64,000 nucleotides of DNA from Ewingella americana (GTDB lineage Bacteria > Pseudomonadota > Gammaproteobacteria > Enterobacterales > Enterobacteriaceae): NCBI RefSeq assembly GCF_006438725.1, contig NZ_RCZD01000002.1:497294-561293 (forward strand), given 5' to 3'. The position numbers and the translations under genes are program-made. Positions within the stretch are counted from its first letter, which is position 1, and each line of letters starts with the position of its first letter. This document shows, in pieces, positions 1 through 8,340 of this stretch. The notes under the pieces are model-generated. The model was not told the origin of the DNA. It made no database searches and saw only the letters and a program-made list of their open reading frames with translations.

Positions 1-116
1 TATCCACCTTGAGACAAAAAACTACCTGGCCGCTATAGCAACAATGGCCAAAATCCTCCGGCTGTAGACCGGTGGGGATTTCATTCGCCAACGCTTACAG
101 TATAATAAGTATCACT

Positions 117-599
117 ATGACAAATAAAAAAGCACATAAACCCGGTTCCGCAACCATTGCGATGAACAAACGCGCTCGCCATGAATACTTCATTGAAGAA
201 GAGTTCGAGGCGGGGCTTGCTTTGCAAGGTTGGGAAGTCAAATCGATGCGCGCTGGTAAAGCCAACATCACGGACAGCTACGTCACCTTCAGAGATGGGG
301 AAGCCTTCCTGTTTGGTGCAACTATTCAGCCTTTAAGTGTCGCATCCAGCCACGTGGTCTGTGACCCGACGCGCACCCGAAAATTATTGCTTAACAAACG
401 TGAACTTGAAACGTTGTTTGGCAAAGTGAGCCGTGATGGCTACACCGTTGTCGCCCTCTCCATGTATTGGAAAAATGCCTGGAGCAAAGTCAAAATTGGT
501 CTGGCTAAGGGTAAGAAAGAACACGACAAGCGGGATAACATCAAAGATCGAGAATGGCAAGTAGACAAAGCGCGAATCATGAAGAACTCAAACCGCTAA
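117..599 (+). CDS. smpB: SsrA-binding protein SmpB
   Basis: Small basic RNA-binding protein that delivers tmRNA to stalled ribosomes for trans-translation. The 160-residue length from the ATG at 117 equals the usual enterobacterial SmpB; an upstream in-frame ATG at 72 would add an unconserved leader. The N-terminal half carries the conserved RNA-binding block (about residues 20-60, including [20 protein letters not shown] and GWEVKS). The C-terminal tail is rich in Lys/Arg, as expected for the part that enters the ribosomal A site and mRNA channel. It stands 50 bases before ssrA on the same strand, the standard enterobacterial arrangement, which supports the call strongly. Confidence 0.98.
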   Translation: MTNKKAHKPGSATIAMNKRARHEYFIEEEFEAGLALQGWEVKSMRAGKANITDSYVTFRDGEAFLFGATIQPLSVASSHVVCDPTRTRKLLLNKRELETLFGKVSRDGYTVVALSMYWKNAWSKVKIGLAKGKKEHDKRDNIKDREWQVDKARIMKNSNR

Positions 600-614
600 G
601 CTACTGGCTTAGCG
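594..614 (+). terminator. Hairpin overlapping the smpB stop codon
   Basis: A perfect 8-bp stem (CGCTAAGC / GCTTAGCG, loop TACTG) covers the smpB stop. The run that follows (tacctatttt) is a poor U-tract, so this may be a weak terminator or an mRNA 3' stabiliser between smpB and ssrA. Confidence 0.35.
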
Positions 615-648
615 TACCTATTTTCTGATATAGTGTTAAATAGTACTT

Positions 649-1012
649 GGGGCTGATTCTGGATTCGACGGGATTTGCGAAGCCCAAGGAGCATGCCGAG
701 GGGCGGTTTGCCTCGTAAAAAGCCGCAAAAAAATAGTTGCAAACGACGAAAACTACGCACTAGCAGCTTAATAACCTGCTTAGAGCCCTCTCTCCCTAGC
801 CTCCGCTCTTAGGACGGGGATCAAGAGAGGTCAAACCTAAAAGAGATCGCGCGGACACCTTGCCTGGGGTGAAAGCGTTAAACCCAATCAGGATAGTTTG
901 TTAGTAGCGTGTCTGTCCGCAGCTAACCGGCGAATGTAAAGACTAGACTAAGCATGTAGTGCCGACGGTGTAGTAATTTCGGACGGGGGTTCAAATCCCC
1001 CCAGCTCCACCA
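649..1012 (+). ncRNA. ssrA: Transfer-messenger RNA (tmRNA, 10Sa RNA)
   Basis: The 364-nt RNA starts GGGGCUGAUUCUGGAUUC and ends with a tRNA-like acceptor and CCA (…AGCUCCACCA), with the T-arm GGUUCAAAUCC just before it. The tag reading frame is visible: resume codon GCA at 739, then ANDENYALAA and two stops ending at 774, identical to the E. coli tag peptide. It acts with SmpB to rescue stalled ribosomes and mark the unfinished protein for proteolysis. Its 3' end is the integration site of the satellite that follows; the gene itself reads complete, so function should be preserved. Confidence 0.99.
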
Positions 1013-1022
1013 AATAATGATC

Positions 1023-1040
1023 CGGTTATTACCAGATAAG
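1023..1040 (+). repeat. Left copy of an 18-bp attachment-associated direct repeat
   Basis: The sequence cggttattaccagataag, 10 bases after the ssrA CCA end, recurs exactly at 13802-13819. Both copies are followed by a GC hairpin with a T-run, so they look like the two junctions of the ssrA-integrated element. The classical core inside the tmRNA 3' end is not itself duplicated in full on the right (only a cccccagc stretch is seen near 13790). Confidence 0.6.
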
Positions 1041-1055
1041 TCCGGAGAAGTCCTG

Positions 1056-1091
1056 AAAGCCCGCATCCCTTCTAGGTTTGCGGGCTTTTTT
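1056..1091 (+). terminator. Rho-independent terminator downstream of ssrA
   Basis: A 9-bp stem AAGCCCGCA / TGCGGGCTT is followed by a T-run. It is placed to end the tmRNA precursor. A close look-alike (AAAGCCGCA / TGCGGCTTT plus T-run) stands at 13835-13868 behind the right copy of the 18-bp repeat. Confidence 0.8.
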
Positions 1092-1134
1092 GTGTCTGTA
1101 GTAGTCCGAGGAGATCCGCCTGAAACCGGAGTCT

Positions 1135-1188
1135 ATTGGTATACGAATTGGTATACGCTAAGATGTATACCAATAAACGTATACCAAT
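1135..1188 (+). promoter_or_regulatory. Four ATTGGTATAC repeats before the integrase gene
   Basis: Two direct copies (1135-1144, 1147-1156) and two inverted copies (1165-1174, 1179-1188) of the 10-mer ATTGGTATAC lie directly upstream of int. One exact and one near copy recur at 13706-13727 near the right end. The pattern suits integrase arm-type sites or excisionase/autoregulatory sites; which protein binds is not visible from sequence. Confidence 0.55.
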
Positions 1189-1205
1189 TAAGGGAAGATC
1201 CTTAC

Positions 1206-2420
1206 ATGGCGCGGACTACACGCCCCCTCACCCACACCGAAGTACAAAAAGCTAAAGCCCTCGACAAAGACCTCACCCTGCACGATGGTGACGGACTCTT
1301 TTTGTTAGTCAAAACCACCGGCAAGAAAATTTGGCGTTTCCGCTACCAACTTCCTAACAGTAACAAACGCACCATGATCAGCCTCGGTGCTTACCCTGCC
1401 CTCTCCCTTGCCGATGCCAGAGAGATTCGCGCTGAGAAGTTAGCGATGTTAGTCCGTGGAATAGATCCGCAGGCAAGTGCTGAAGAAGAGGCGGAGAAGC
1501 TCCAGATTGCTCAGGAAAGCATTTTCGTGAATGTAGCGCGTAAATGGTTCGAGCTGAAAGAAAGTCGCGTTAGCGCGGACCATGCTAAGGATATTTGGCG
1601 TTCTATCGAAAAGGACATTTTACCCAGCATCGAAAACGTTCCTGTTCACGAGCTTAAAGCGCGCACCCTGATTCAAGTATTAGAACCAATTAAAGCACGC
1701 GGAGCATTAGAGACTGTCAGGCGGTTAGTACAACGCATAAACGAGATAATGATTCACGCGGTTAATGTCGGGTTAATTGACGCCAACCCAGCCTCAGGTA
1801 TTGGCAATGCTTTCGAACGCCCGAAGAAGCAGCATATGCCGACCATACGTCCCGAAGAACTACCTAAGTTGATGCGCACCATTTCTATGAGCAATTTATC
1901 TATACCAACCCGCTGCCTGCTTGAGTGGCAGCTACTGACGCTTATACGCCCTGCCGAAGCATCAGCAACAGCATGGGCAGAGATCGATATAGAGAATAAG
2001 CAGTGGTGTATTCCGGCAGAACGTATGAAGGCAAAGCGCGAACATATCGTTCCCTTGTCAGAACAAGCTTTAGAGCTGCTGGAAATCATGCGTCCAATTA
2101 GTGGACATCGTCAGCACGTATTCCCTAGCCGTAATGACCCACGTAAGCCAATGAATAGCCAAACGGCAAATGCTGCATTGAAACGTATTGGGTATGGGGG
2201 AAAGCTCGTTGCTCATGGCCTACGTTCTATCGCAAGTACAGCTATGAATGAAGCAGGTTTTAATGCAGATGTGATTGAAGCCGCTTTGGCGCATAGTGAT
2301 AAAAATGAAGTTAGGAAAGCTTATAATCGCTCAACTTATCTTGAGCAACGGCGTAAACTAATGAGTTGGTGGGGGATAACTGTGATAACCCCCAAAAATT
2401 CTCAGAATCAAACAATATAG
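1206..2420 (+). CDS. int: P4-type tyrosine integrase
   Basis: A 404-residue site-specific recombinase, the normal length for the P4/CP4 integrase family. An N-terminal arm-binding domain (DUF4102-like, about residues 5-90, with DGDGLFLLVK and the LGAYPALSLADAR block) is followed by a core-binding domain and the catalytic domain. Catalytic residues visible are the first Arg in LLTLIRPAEA, the H-x-x-R box in AHGLRSIA, the second His in ALAHSD and the Tyr in AYNRSTY. The start at 1206 has the spacer AAGGGAAGATCCTTAC before it; extending to 1017 would read back almost into ssrA. Its position next to ssrA fits an ssrA-specific integrase, and the gene appears intact. Confidence 0.95.
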   Translation: MARTTRPLTHTEVQKAKALDKDLTLHDGDGLFLLVKTTGKKIWRFRYQLPNSNKRTMISLGAYPALSLADAREIRAEKLAMLVRGIDPQASAEEEAEKLQIAQESIFVNVARKWFELKESRVSADHAKDIWRSIEKDILPSIENVPVHELKARTLIQVLEPIKARGALETVRRLVQRINEIMIHAVNVGLIDANPASGIGNAFERPKKQHMPTIRPEELPKLMRTISMSNLSIPTRCLLEWQLLTLIRPAEASATAWAEIDIENKQWCIPAERMKAKREHIVPLSEQALELLEIMRPISGHRQHVFPSRNDPRKPMNSQTANAALKRIGYGGKLVAHGLRSIASTAMNEAGFNADVIEAALAHSDKNEVRKAYNRSTYLEQRRKLMSWWGITVITPKNSQNQTI

Positions 2421-2597
2421 TCTAAACCGTGATGCACCATACATTCTAAGTAACAGATTGAAAGTTTTAGACCTTGTGTCACGAAGCATCTAGAAGTATA
2501 TATATTGTGAGATAGATATAACCTTAGCAATAATAAGCAAAATAATAGTTTTCATTGTAAATCATTTAATTATCAGCAATATTTTTTAAGGACAAAA
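2421..2597. other. AT-rich spacer between integrase and cargo genes
   Basis: No gene is seen. The sequence is strongly AT-rich and presumably holds the promoter of the cargo pair; a TAAGGA ribosome-binding site precedes the ATG at 2598. Confidence 0.4.
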
Positions 2598-5135
2598 ATG
2601 AGTAGAATTCTCGTAGTTAAAGAAGAAAATCATTCAGCCAACCCCGATATCGGGTTAGTTATCCCTGTTGCACATATTGAGGATGATGGCTCATTATCAG
2701 AAATAAGACCTGACGAGTTCCCGAATGGTGGAATATTCATATCCAAAGGTTTCTTAAGCATTAATCAACAGTTTAATTCAGATGAAATATTTATAATAAA
2801 TGAATACCATGAAAGTAATGATGATGATTGGAAATCAAACTCGCGCCATCAAAAACATTACTCACTTGGAAATAAGGTCGAAAGATTAGATAGAAATGCC
2901 TTAGTCCCAATTATAAACATGGCCCTACCAGACTTGGCCTCAGGCTTTATAAATCATGACATGGACCTCCCAAATAGCCATTTTTTCATAGAAAATGACA
3001 ATTTCTTATTTGGCCCGTTAAAAGCCTCCAAGCAAGATAATAACTGGCTTGTTTCGCCACTAACGACACCTTCCCCTTTGCAGCTAAAAACGGACTATAT
3101 CGCAAAAATAACAAGCAGTGAACTTATTGGAGATGGCCTTATATTTTCCGTTAAGGTAAAGGGAGTAAATAAAAAATTCATTAGAAACCTCAAAGAAATA
3201 TCCCACCTCGCTTTTGAACAAATTGACTTTATTTCTGATGTTAGATTAGTTTCTTACTTTACAAAAAACGGCTTTGGAAAAGGCAAAAATCCATTAGGTA
3301 AAAGTGAAGCGCAGAAACTATCGCAAGGAATTGATGAATACGTTAAAAAAAATAAAGTTCTCGGAAATAGCGAAAGACTGAAGAGATTAACAGATCTTCT
3401 TGAAAAATTCTTAGATGATAGTGGACTAGGGCAAGAAATCGTACAAGACTTCTTAGCTGACACCAGAGATGGAAGACTTTATCTAGACAACTACTTAAGA
3501 GAGAATAAAGGTATTCTTCTAAAGGATAAAGAAATTGAACTTGAGGAGCGAACAGAAGTTCAAAGACAAAGACTCGAACAAGAACTCAAGGAGATTGAGA
3601 GGCATATAAATTCTAAAAAGAAAGATTTAGAAAATGAAACCAAGGCTGTTGAAATTGCTAAAAAAAAGGCAAAGGACAGAATAGAAGAAATTAGGAAACA
3701 GTCTGACGAAGATGCACATCAGGTCCTTTTAGAAAAGCAGAAAGAGTTGACTGAAGAGAATTCTCGTCTAGAAAACAAGGCAATTGATTATAAAAATGAA
3801 ATCAGTGAATTTTATACAAACTCAGAAAGAATTAAAGATTTTGAAGCCCTTAATAAAGAAATTGATTATTTAAAAAGACGAAAACAAGAAATAGATAAAG
3901 AGACTCGAGCTGTTGAAAAGGCCCTTACAACTCAAAAGGCAACGTTAGAGTCACCACAATTACCGGATAAGCTTGCAGAAATAAGCACACTCACATCATT
4001 ATTAAATGGGAAAAAAAAGAAAGAGGATCATCAGAAAATAGATGTATTACCACTTAAGAAGTCAAAGATAGAATTAACAAAGGATAATAGAAGAGAATAT
4101 ATTGATTTCCTTGTAGATAGTTTCAGTAATGATTATGGACGTGACTTCTCTTTTGATGAGATGTCTAATTTAGTTTTATGCGTTTCGCAGTCATTTTTAA
4201 CAATACTTGCCGGGCCACCAGGAACAGGTAAAACTTCAACTGCATTACGAGCTGCACGATATCTTGGCCTTACAGAAGAGAATAATAATTTTTCTTCAAG
4301 TAATTTCTTAAATGTTCCAGTAGGTAGAGCGTGGGTATCAGGAAGAGATGTACTTGGATTTTATAATTCCCTTAAGGATACATACCAGCCAGCAAGGACG
4401 GGCCTATATAATTTTTTGAAGAATGAAAACACTGACAACTATTTGAAGATGATCCTTCTTGATGAAGCAAATTTATCAAGCATGGAGCATTACTGGTCTG
4501 ATTTTCTTGGCATGTGTGACCCCGAAGGTATGAATCGAAAAATAGATCTTGGCATACCGATCATTGACGAGCGTTATCTCAAAGTAAATGGAAATGTAAG
4601 ATTCATTGCAACAATTAACAATGATTCTACAACTGAAAAATTATCGCCACGTCTTATTGATAGAGTCCCCGTTATTACGCTAAACCACAATAGTCATTAT
4701 AAATCAATATCAAAGAAAACTTTGACTTTCGATGGCGCTATAAGCTTTAACGATTTCGATAATTGTTTCAACATTTCTGCCACAGAAGCAACGTTTACCC
4801 AAGAAGAACAGGATTCATTGAATCAAATAATTGATATATTAGGAAATCCAATTAATAGAACTACTGCTGTCAGAGTTAGCCAGAGAAAAATAAATGCAAT
4901 CAAAAGATTCTGCCATGTAGCAAATGAAGTCGACGGAATGAGAACCCCGCCACTTGATTACGCTATAAATCAGCATATACTGCCGCTTATCGAAGGATAT
5001 GGAAACTCCTTCAGAGAAAGATTGTCATATGTAGAGGAAAAACTTACTGAGCTTGACTTCAACCTATCAAAATCCACATTAAAAAATATAATTGAGAGTG
5101 GTGATGTATACAGTGATTCATATTCATTCTTCTAA
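2598..5135 (+). CDS. Coiled-coil McrB-like AAA+ ATPase, putative defence protein
   Basis: An 845-residue protein in three parts. Residues 1 to about 290 form an N-terminal region I do not recognise. Residues about 305-460 are almost entirely Glu/Lys/Arg/Gln-rich heptad-like sequence, a long predicted coiled coil. Residues about 480-845 form an AAA+ module: Walker A AGPPGTGKTS near 537-546, Walker B MILLDEAN near 617, then ATINND and an LSPRLIDR arginine-finger segment near 671-690. This layout resembles the McrB/COG1401 branch, but the McrB GTP-signature MNxxD is replaced by INNDSTTE, so nucleotide preference is uncertain. The gene is very AT-rich compared with the flanking chromosome. The nuclease gene follows within 15 bases, so the two are one operon and probably one complex: the ATPase as motor or sensor, the nuclease as effector. 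Confidence 0.8.
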   Translation: MSRILVVKEENHSANPDIGLVIPVAHIEDDGSLSEIRPDEFPNGGIFISKGFLSINQQFNSDEIFIINEYHESNDDDWKSNSRHQKHYSLGNKVERLDRNALVPIINMALPDLASGFINHDMDLPNSHFFIENDNFLFGPLKASKQDNNWLVSPLTTPSPLQLKTDYIAKITSSELIGDGLIFSVKVKGVNKKFIRNLKEISHLAFEQIDFISDVRLVSYFTKNGFGKGKNPLGKSEAQKLSQGIDEYVKKNKVLGNSERLKRLTDLLEKFLDDSGLGQEIVQDFLADTRDGRLYLDNYLRENKGILLKDKEIELEERTEVQRQRLEQELKEIERHINSKKKDLENETKAVEIAKKKAKDRIEEIRKQSDEDAHQVLLEKQKELTEENSRLENKAIDYKNEISEFYTNSERIKDFEALNKEIDYLKRRKQEIDKETRAVEKALTTQKATLESPQLPDKLAEISTLTSLLNGKKKKEDHQKIDVLPLKKSKIELTKDNRREYIDFLVDSFSNDYGRDFSFDEMSNLVLCVSQSFLTILAGPPGTGKTSTALRAARYLGLTEENNNFSSSNFLNVPVGRAWVSGRDVLGFYNSLKDTYQPARTGLYNFLKNENTDNYLKMILLDEANLSSMEHYWSDFLGMCDPEGMNRKIDLGIPIIDERYLKVNGNVRFIATINNDSTTEKLSPRLIDRVPVITLNHNSHYKSISKKTLTFDGAISFNDFDNCFNISATEATFTQEEQDSLNQIIDILGNPINRTTAVRVSQRKINAIKRFCHVANEVDGMRTPPLDYAINQHILPLIEGYGNSFRERLSYVEEKLTELDFNLSKSTLKNIIESGDVYSDSYSFF

Positions 5136-5147
5136 GGAAATATGGTA

Positions 5148-7004
5148 ATGATGAAAATGAAAATATTAAATGGCCAACGGATTGGCCATGTAATTACTCT
5201 CAATAATGGAGATATTTTAAGCACGCCTAAGGAATACATACTAGAAGATGAAGCCATTGAAATAATATTAGAAGTTCCGAATTTCTATAATCAGGTCCAG
5301 ATAGTTCTTCATGAAAATGAAGTGGAATCTAATTCGATACTGGAAAATGATAACATATGGTTTTATAAATGGTATCCTAAAAGAATAGGCAGAAACTCCT
5401 TTGAGTGTTTTTTTCATAACTATTTTGGTATTGCAGAGTTGCAAATTAAATTAATTTCTGGAGAAGAAATTGAATTTATACGATTCCCGCAAATTGAAAT
5501 TTTAGCAAAAAAAATAAATGCTGAAAGAGTAAATGATATGTTAAGTTTTCTTGCAAAGCACAATAGTGATGCGTTATGCGCATTTTTCCGAGTGACACGT
5601 CGCAGTGCGGGTTATAAAGAAGGTGACACTCCTGTGGATATTTTAATTGAGCAACTAGAAAAAGTGGTTTTAACTATCCATCCGCTTTTAGATAAAATAA
5701 TTAAAAAACCCATAACAAAGTTAACTCTTAAAGACAAATATATTTTCCCTAACGAAAGTACAAAAATTGATGACATAACTTTGGCGTGGATATCAGATAA
5801 CACTGATGAGCTGTATGAAACAGATAATAGTAATTTAGCGATACTTGAACATGAAGATAAGTTATTTGGCACTCAAAAACTTCGGGAAAACTCACTAGTT
5901 GAGGATTGTAATGTTTACGAAAATCAAGTAATACATGGATTTATCAAGACACTTATTATAACAACATCATCAATGCTGACAAACTTTGAAAAACCAAAAG
6001 TCGGTAATTCTAAATTTGAAAAAGTCTCAGATGGCTATTCTAGTTTTTTTTCTCAGATTAATAAATTCCACAGAAATATTAACCTTAAGAAAGTGGAAAA
6101 ATGTAAGGAAATACTATCAAACCTTTCATATTTAAGAAAAAAAATTGATACAAACATGTATGTTTCGAAAAAAATAACCGGCATACCCAGTTTCACAATG
6201 AAAGCTAAGCACAACCCAAGTTATTTAATAATTTTCAACAAGATAGCTAACTGGCATAGATTTGGAAAACCGGATTGGAGTATAGAGGATGAATTATTTT
6301 CTATAAAAAGCATACCTAAGTTATTCGAATATTACACATTATTTTATATAAAAGGAGTTATGGATAGTATTTTTAAGGCGTCGCCTTCGTTACCATCTGT
6401 AGGTGAAAAAATTAGATTTAAATACACATTAGAAGATTTTGAATTCTCTTTAGATTATGAACCGAAATATTGGGTTGTTGGTCATCCTAAAACCGACCAT
6501 AGAGATCTAATAAACTCAGAACAATGGACTATGTATAATGGGAAAGCGACTAGGAGATCTACAACAAACATAAATGCTAACAGATCCCCTGATTTTGTTA
6601 TAAACCTCACCCATGAAAATAAATTAATACATAGTTACATTTTAGATGCTAAATACACCTACGATGACAAGGTTTTTTCTCACTACATCCCGGAACTTAC
6701 CTTAAAGTACCTTCACGGACTTCATCCCATTGGGGGAGACAATAAGGTAATTATTGGGTTAATGATCATCAACCCAAGTAATGCTCACATTACGAGACAT
6801 TTCCATAATAACGTATTCAATATATTCTCCGACAACCCTGTTTATCCTTCAATTATTTCAAGCTCAGTTAAACCCGGCGATGAAGAGTCAGTTAACTCAG
6901 AATTTGAAAGAGTAATAAAACGAATTATAGCACTTATGTTACTTGGAAACGATGTGAGAAAGGATCTGATAGACGAGAATGTCCATAAAAAATTATTAGC
7001 TTGA
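5148..7004 (+). CDS. DUF2357/DUF524-like PD-(D/E)XK nuclease, partner of the AAA+ ATPase
   Basis: A protein of about 618 residues. The C-terminal third carries a PD-(D/E)XK signature, PDFVINL near residue 480 and ILDAKYTYDD near 500, where D…D-x-K would bind the catalytic metal. The N-terminal part resembles the DUF2357 domain of COG1700-type predicted virus-defence nucleases, which are known to be paired with McrB-like ATPases. AAGGA at 5134-5138 lies 9 bases before the ATG at 5148; ATGs at 5142 and 5151 are alternatives. The gene is as AT-rich as its partner and unlike its neighbours, a sign of transfer. The role as a nucleic-acid-cleaving effector is inferred; target (phage DNA, modified DNA or RNA) is unknown. 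Confidence 0.78.
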   Translation: MMKMKILNGQRIGHVITLNNGDILSTPKEYILEDEAIEIILEVPNFYNQVQIVLHENEVESNSILENDNIWFYKWYPKRIGRNSFECFFHNYFGIAELQIKLISGEEIEFIRFPQIEILAKKINAERVNDMLSFLAKHNSDALCAFFRVTRRSAGYKEGDTPVDILIEQLEKVVLTIHPLLDKIIKKPITKLTLKDKYIFPNESTKIDDITLAWISDNTDELYETDNSNLAILEHEDKLFGTQKLRENSLVEDCNVYENQVIHGFIKTLIITTSSMLTNFEKPKVGNSKFEKVSDGYSSFFSQINKFHRNINLKKVEKCKEILSNLSYLRKKIDTNMYVSKKITGIPSFTMKAKHNPSYLIIFNKIANWHRFGKPDWSIEDELFSIKSIPKLFEYYTLFYIKGVMDSIFKASPSLPSVGEKIRFKYTLEDFEFSLDYEPKYWVVGHPKTDHRDLINSEQWTMYNGKATRRSTTNINANRSPDFVINLTHENKLIHSYILDAKYTYDDKVFSHYIPELTLKYLHGLHPIGGDNKVIIGLMIINPSNAHITRHFHNNVFNIFSDNPVYPSIISSSVKPGDEESVNSEFERVIKRIIALMLLGNDVRKDLIDENVHKKLLA

Positions 7005-7033
7005 TAGAATAAAGCCAGCGGCTTAAATGCAAT

Positions 7034-7170
7034 CCTCTCCCGCCTGCCCGCTGTGACTTTACCATGCGTTTTTCATGCATGATGCAGAAGGTCTCTAAGC
7101 CCTTGTAGCAAGGGCTTCCTGCCAATTTCACCTTTGTTTCATGCATGCAAAACCATGCGCCCTATGCATG
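7034..7170 (-). other. Candidate cos/packaging region of the satellite
   Basis: In P4 the cohesive-end site lies between the psu/delta/sid block and int. Here that interval is gene-free. On the minus strand, 7049-7034 reads GGGCAGGCGGGAGAGG, sharing the AGGCGGG core and 11 of 16 positions with the start of the P2/P4 cohesive end as I remember it. It is followed by repeated ATGCATG-type palindromes (7076-7170). The match is by eye and the P2 sequence is from memory. Confidence 0.4.
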
Positions 7171-7304
7171 CAGAGGTCTTTAAAGACGGCTAGCCAGAGA
7201 AAAGGGGCTGCAGAAACGTAGACCTTGCGGATATGTCGTGAAAAAGCCACCTTAATTGAAAGCGGCTAATCGTAATATTTAAGTAGGTAACTGAAATTAC
7301 ACTT

Positions 7305-7475
7305 TCAGCTAATTCGGCTCTCTCTGTTTATTACCTTGCTTATGCTCTCAATCGTTTTAAAGGCACATGAGCAATCGAGATTGGCGCATTGATAATAAGC
7401 CTCTTTCGTCTTATCTGTAATATAACGACTGGTTCGAATATAAGAGACATGAGTACACAACGGGCAACGCATCAT
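7305..7475 (-). CDS. Ogr/Delta-family zinc-finger late activator
   Basis: A 56-residue protein starting MMRCPLCTH. It has the exact Cys4 spacing of phage P2 Ogr and P4 Delta: C4-x2-C7-x22-C30-x4-C35, with a further Cys at 37. Members bind TGT-N12-ACA type dyads and activate late promoters of the satellite and its P2-like helper. Its ATG overlaps by one base the TAA of the sid reading frame (TAATG), so it is translationally coupled to sid in the same minus-strand late operon. Psu, which follows delta in P4, is absent here. The gene is short enough to be overlooked by length cut-offs, but the finger spacing makes the call firm. Confidence 0.92.
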   Translation of the reverse strand: MMRCPLCTHVSYIRTSRYITDKTKEAYYQCANLDCSCAFKTIESISKVINRESRIS

Positions 7476-8194
7476 TATTTACTTTCTCGTTGCTGTAAAT
7501 GAAGGCGTTGTTCGGCAAGCTTTGTTACAGCCTGCATCCGACGCATTGGACTATTTTGCAGCTCCGCCAATACGCCAGAAGCCTCGGGCCGTATTGGTCC
7601 TATTTCTTTCAATACTGGATGTTCGACGCGCTGTACTGCCATAGCTGCAGCGATACGCTCGCCTAGTACTTTCATCAGTCGGTTTCCGATAATTTACGTC
7701 GCGTTGCTCTGATATACACTATAGGCACATGCAGCTACTACACAGGCATTAATAACATCGGTATTTAGAATGAGCTTGGTGAAGGCATCCACAGCATTAT
7801 CCATTGTATGTTCTGCAAATGCTGTCATCGCCGTTCTATGGGCATTAAGCAAAATGGGAGCAGACGAGCCGCACCTTAAATGGAGTTCCATCTTGTCTAG
7901 TTCCATTTCTTCAATCAGGCCATCGAATTCTTTCGCCAGTTCACGTTTAGAAATCCGGCTATCGTGCTGCGCTTGTAACTCCGGGGTTATTTCTCCTCGC
8001 AGCTTGCGGAACAAAGTACGCCACTGACTTTCAGCCTCATGGCTTTCTAGTTCCGTGTCTTTCTGCTGCTGCTGGCAACGGGCTATGCCCGCTACAACGT
8101 CAGACAGTGCCTGAGCGTTTTTGTTATGAGCGGCTCTCGCGTTATGCAGGACTTGCAGCTTTTCGGTGACATGTTGGGGTAAAGCAGTGTTCAT
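7475..8194 (-). pseudogene. sid: Capsid size determination gene sid, interrupted by an in-frame stop
   Basis: From the ATG at 8194 (AGGA 8-12 bases upstream) the frame reads 166 residues that resemble P4 Sid: an ARAAH block near residue 20, WRTLFR near 60, and a SKRELAKEFD-like block. A TAA at 7696-7694 stops it. The same frame continues without any shift for 6 codons, then MKVLGERIAAAM… to a second TAA at 7477-7475. That 66-residue tail also resembles the C-terminus of Sid (HPVL…SPMRR…LQQRE). The summed length, about 239 codons, equals intact Sid (about 244). Sid forces the helper capsid protein into a small shell; the nonsense codon removes the C-terminal third. Either the gene is inactivated, or two separate polypeptides are made, since the tail has its own ATG at 7675. 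Confidence 0.72.
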
Positions 8195-8228
8195 GATGGA
8201 ATTTCCTGTGTCAGTAAATATGAATCTA

Positions 8229-8287
8229 TTGTGCGGAGGCTGACACAACATTTCTATTGAAGGGTTCTTGCTGGTCGCTAGTACAAC
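8229..8287 (-). promoter_or_regulatory. Candidate Delta/Ogr binding sites of the sid promoter
   Basis: A perfect dyad TTGTG-N10-CACAA (8229-8248, containing TGT-N12-ACA) lies upstream of sid, and a weaker dyad (TTG…CAA, 8268-8286) is centred about 38 bases further upstream. P4 late promoters carry Delta sites about 37 bases apart near -18 and -55, so transcription would start near 8220, leaving a leader of about 26 bases. Confidence 0.45.
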
Positions 8288-8340
8288 AACCCCAAAGTCG
8301 CCCTCATGAGACAATGGTTTAGTTTTAGTTATATAAATAC

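Noticed and set aside
1017-1205. Extension of the integrase upstream to 1017
   Set aside because: The added 63 residues run through the ssrA terminator and the ATTGGTATAC repeats, and are not integrase-like. The ATG at 1206 has a ribosome-binding site and gives the normal family length.
4608-4680. Calling the cargo ATPase a true McrB GTPase
   Set aside because: The INNDSTTE sequence replaces the MNxxD GTP signature, so I only call it McrB-like AAA+.
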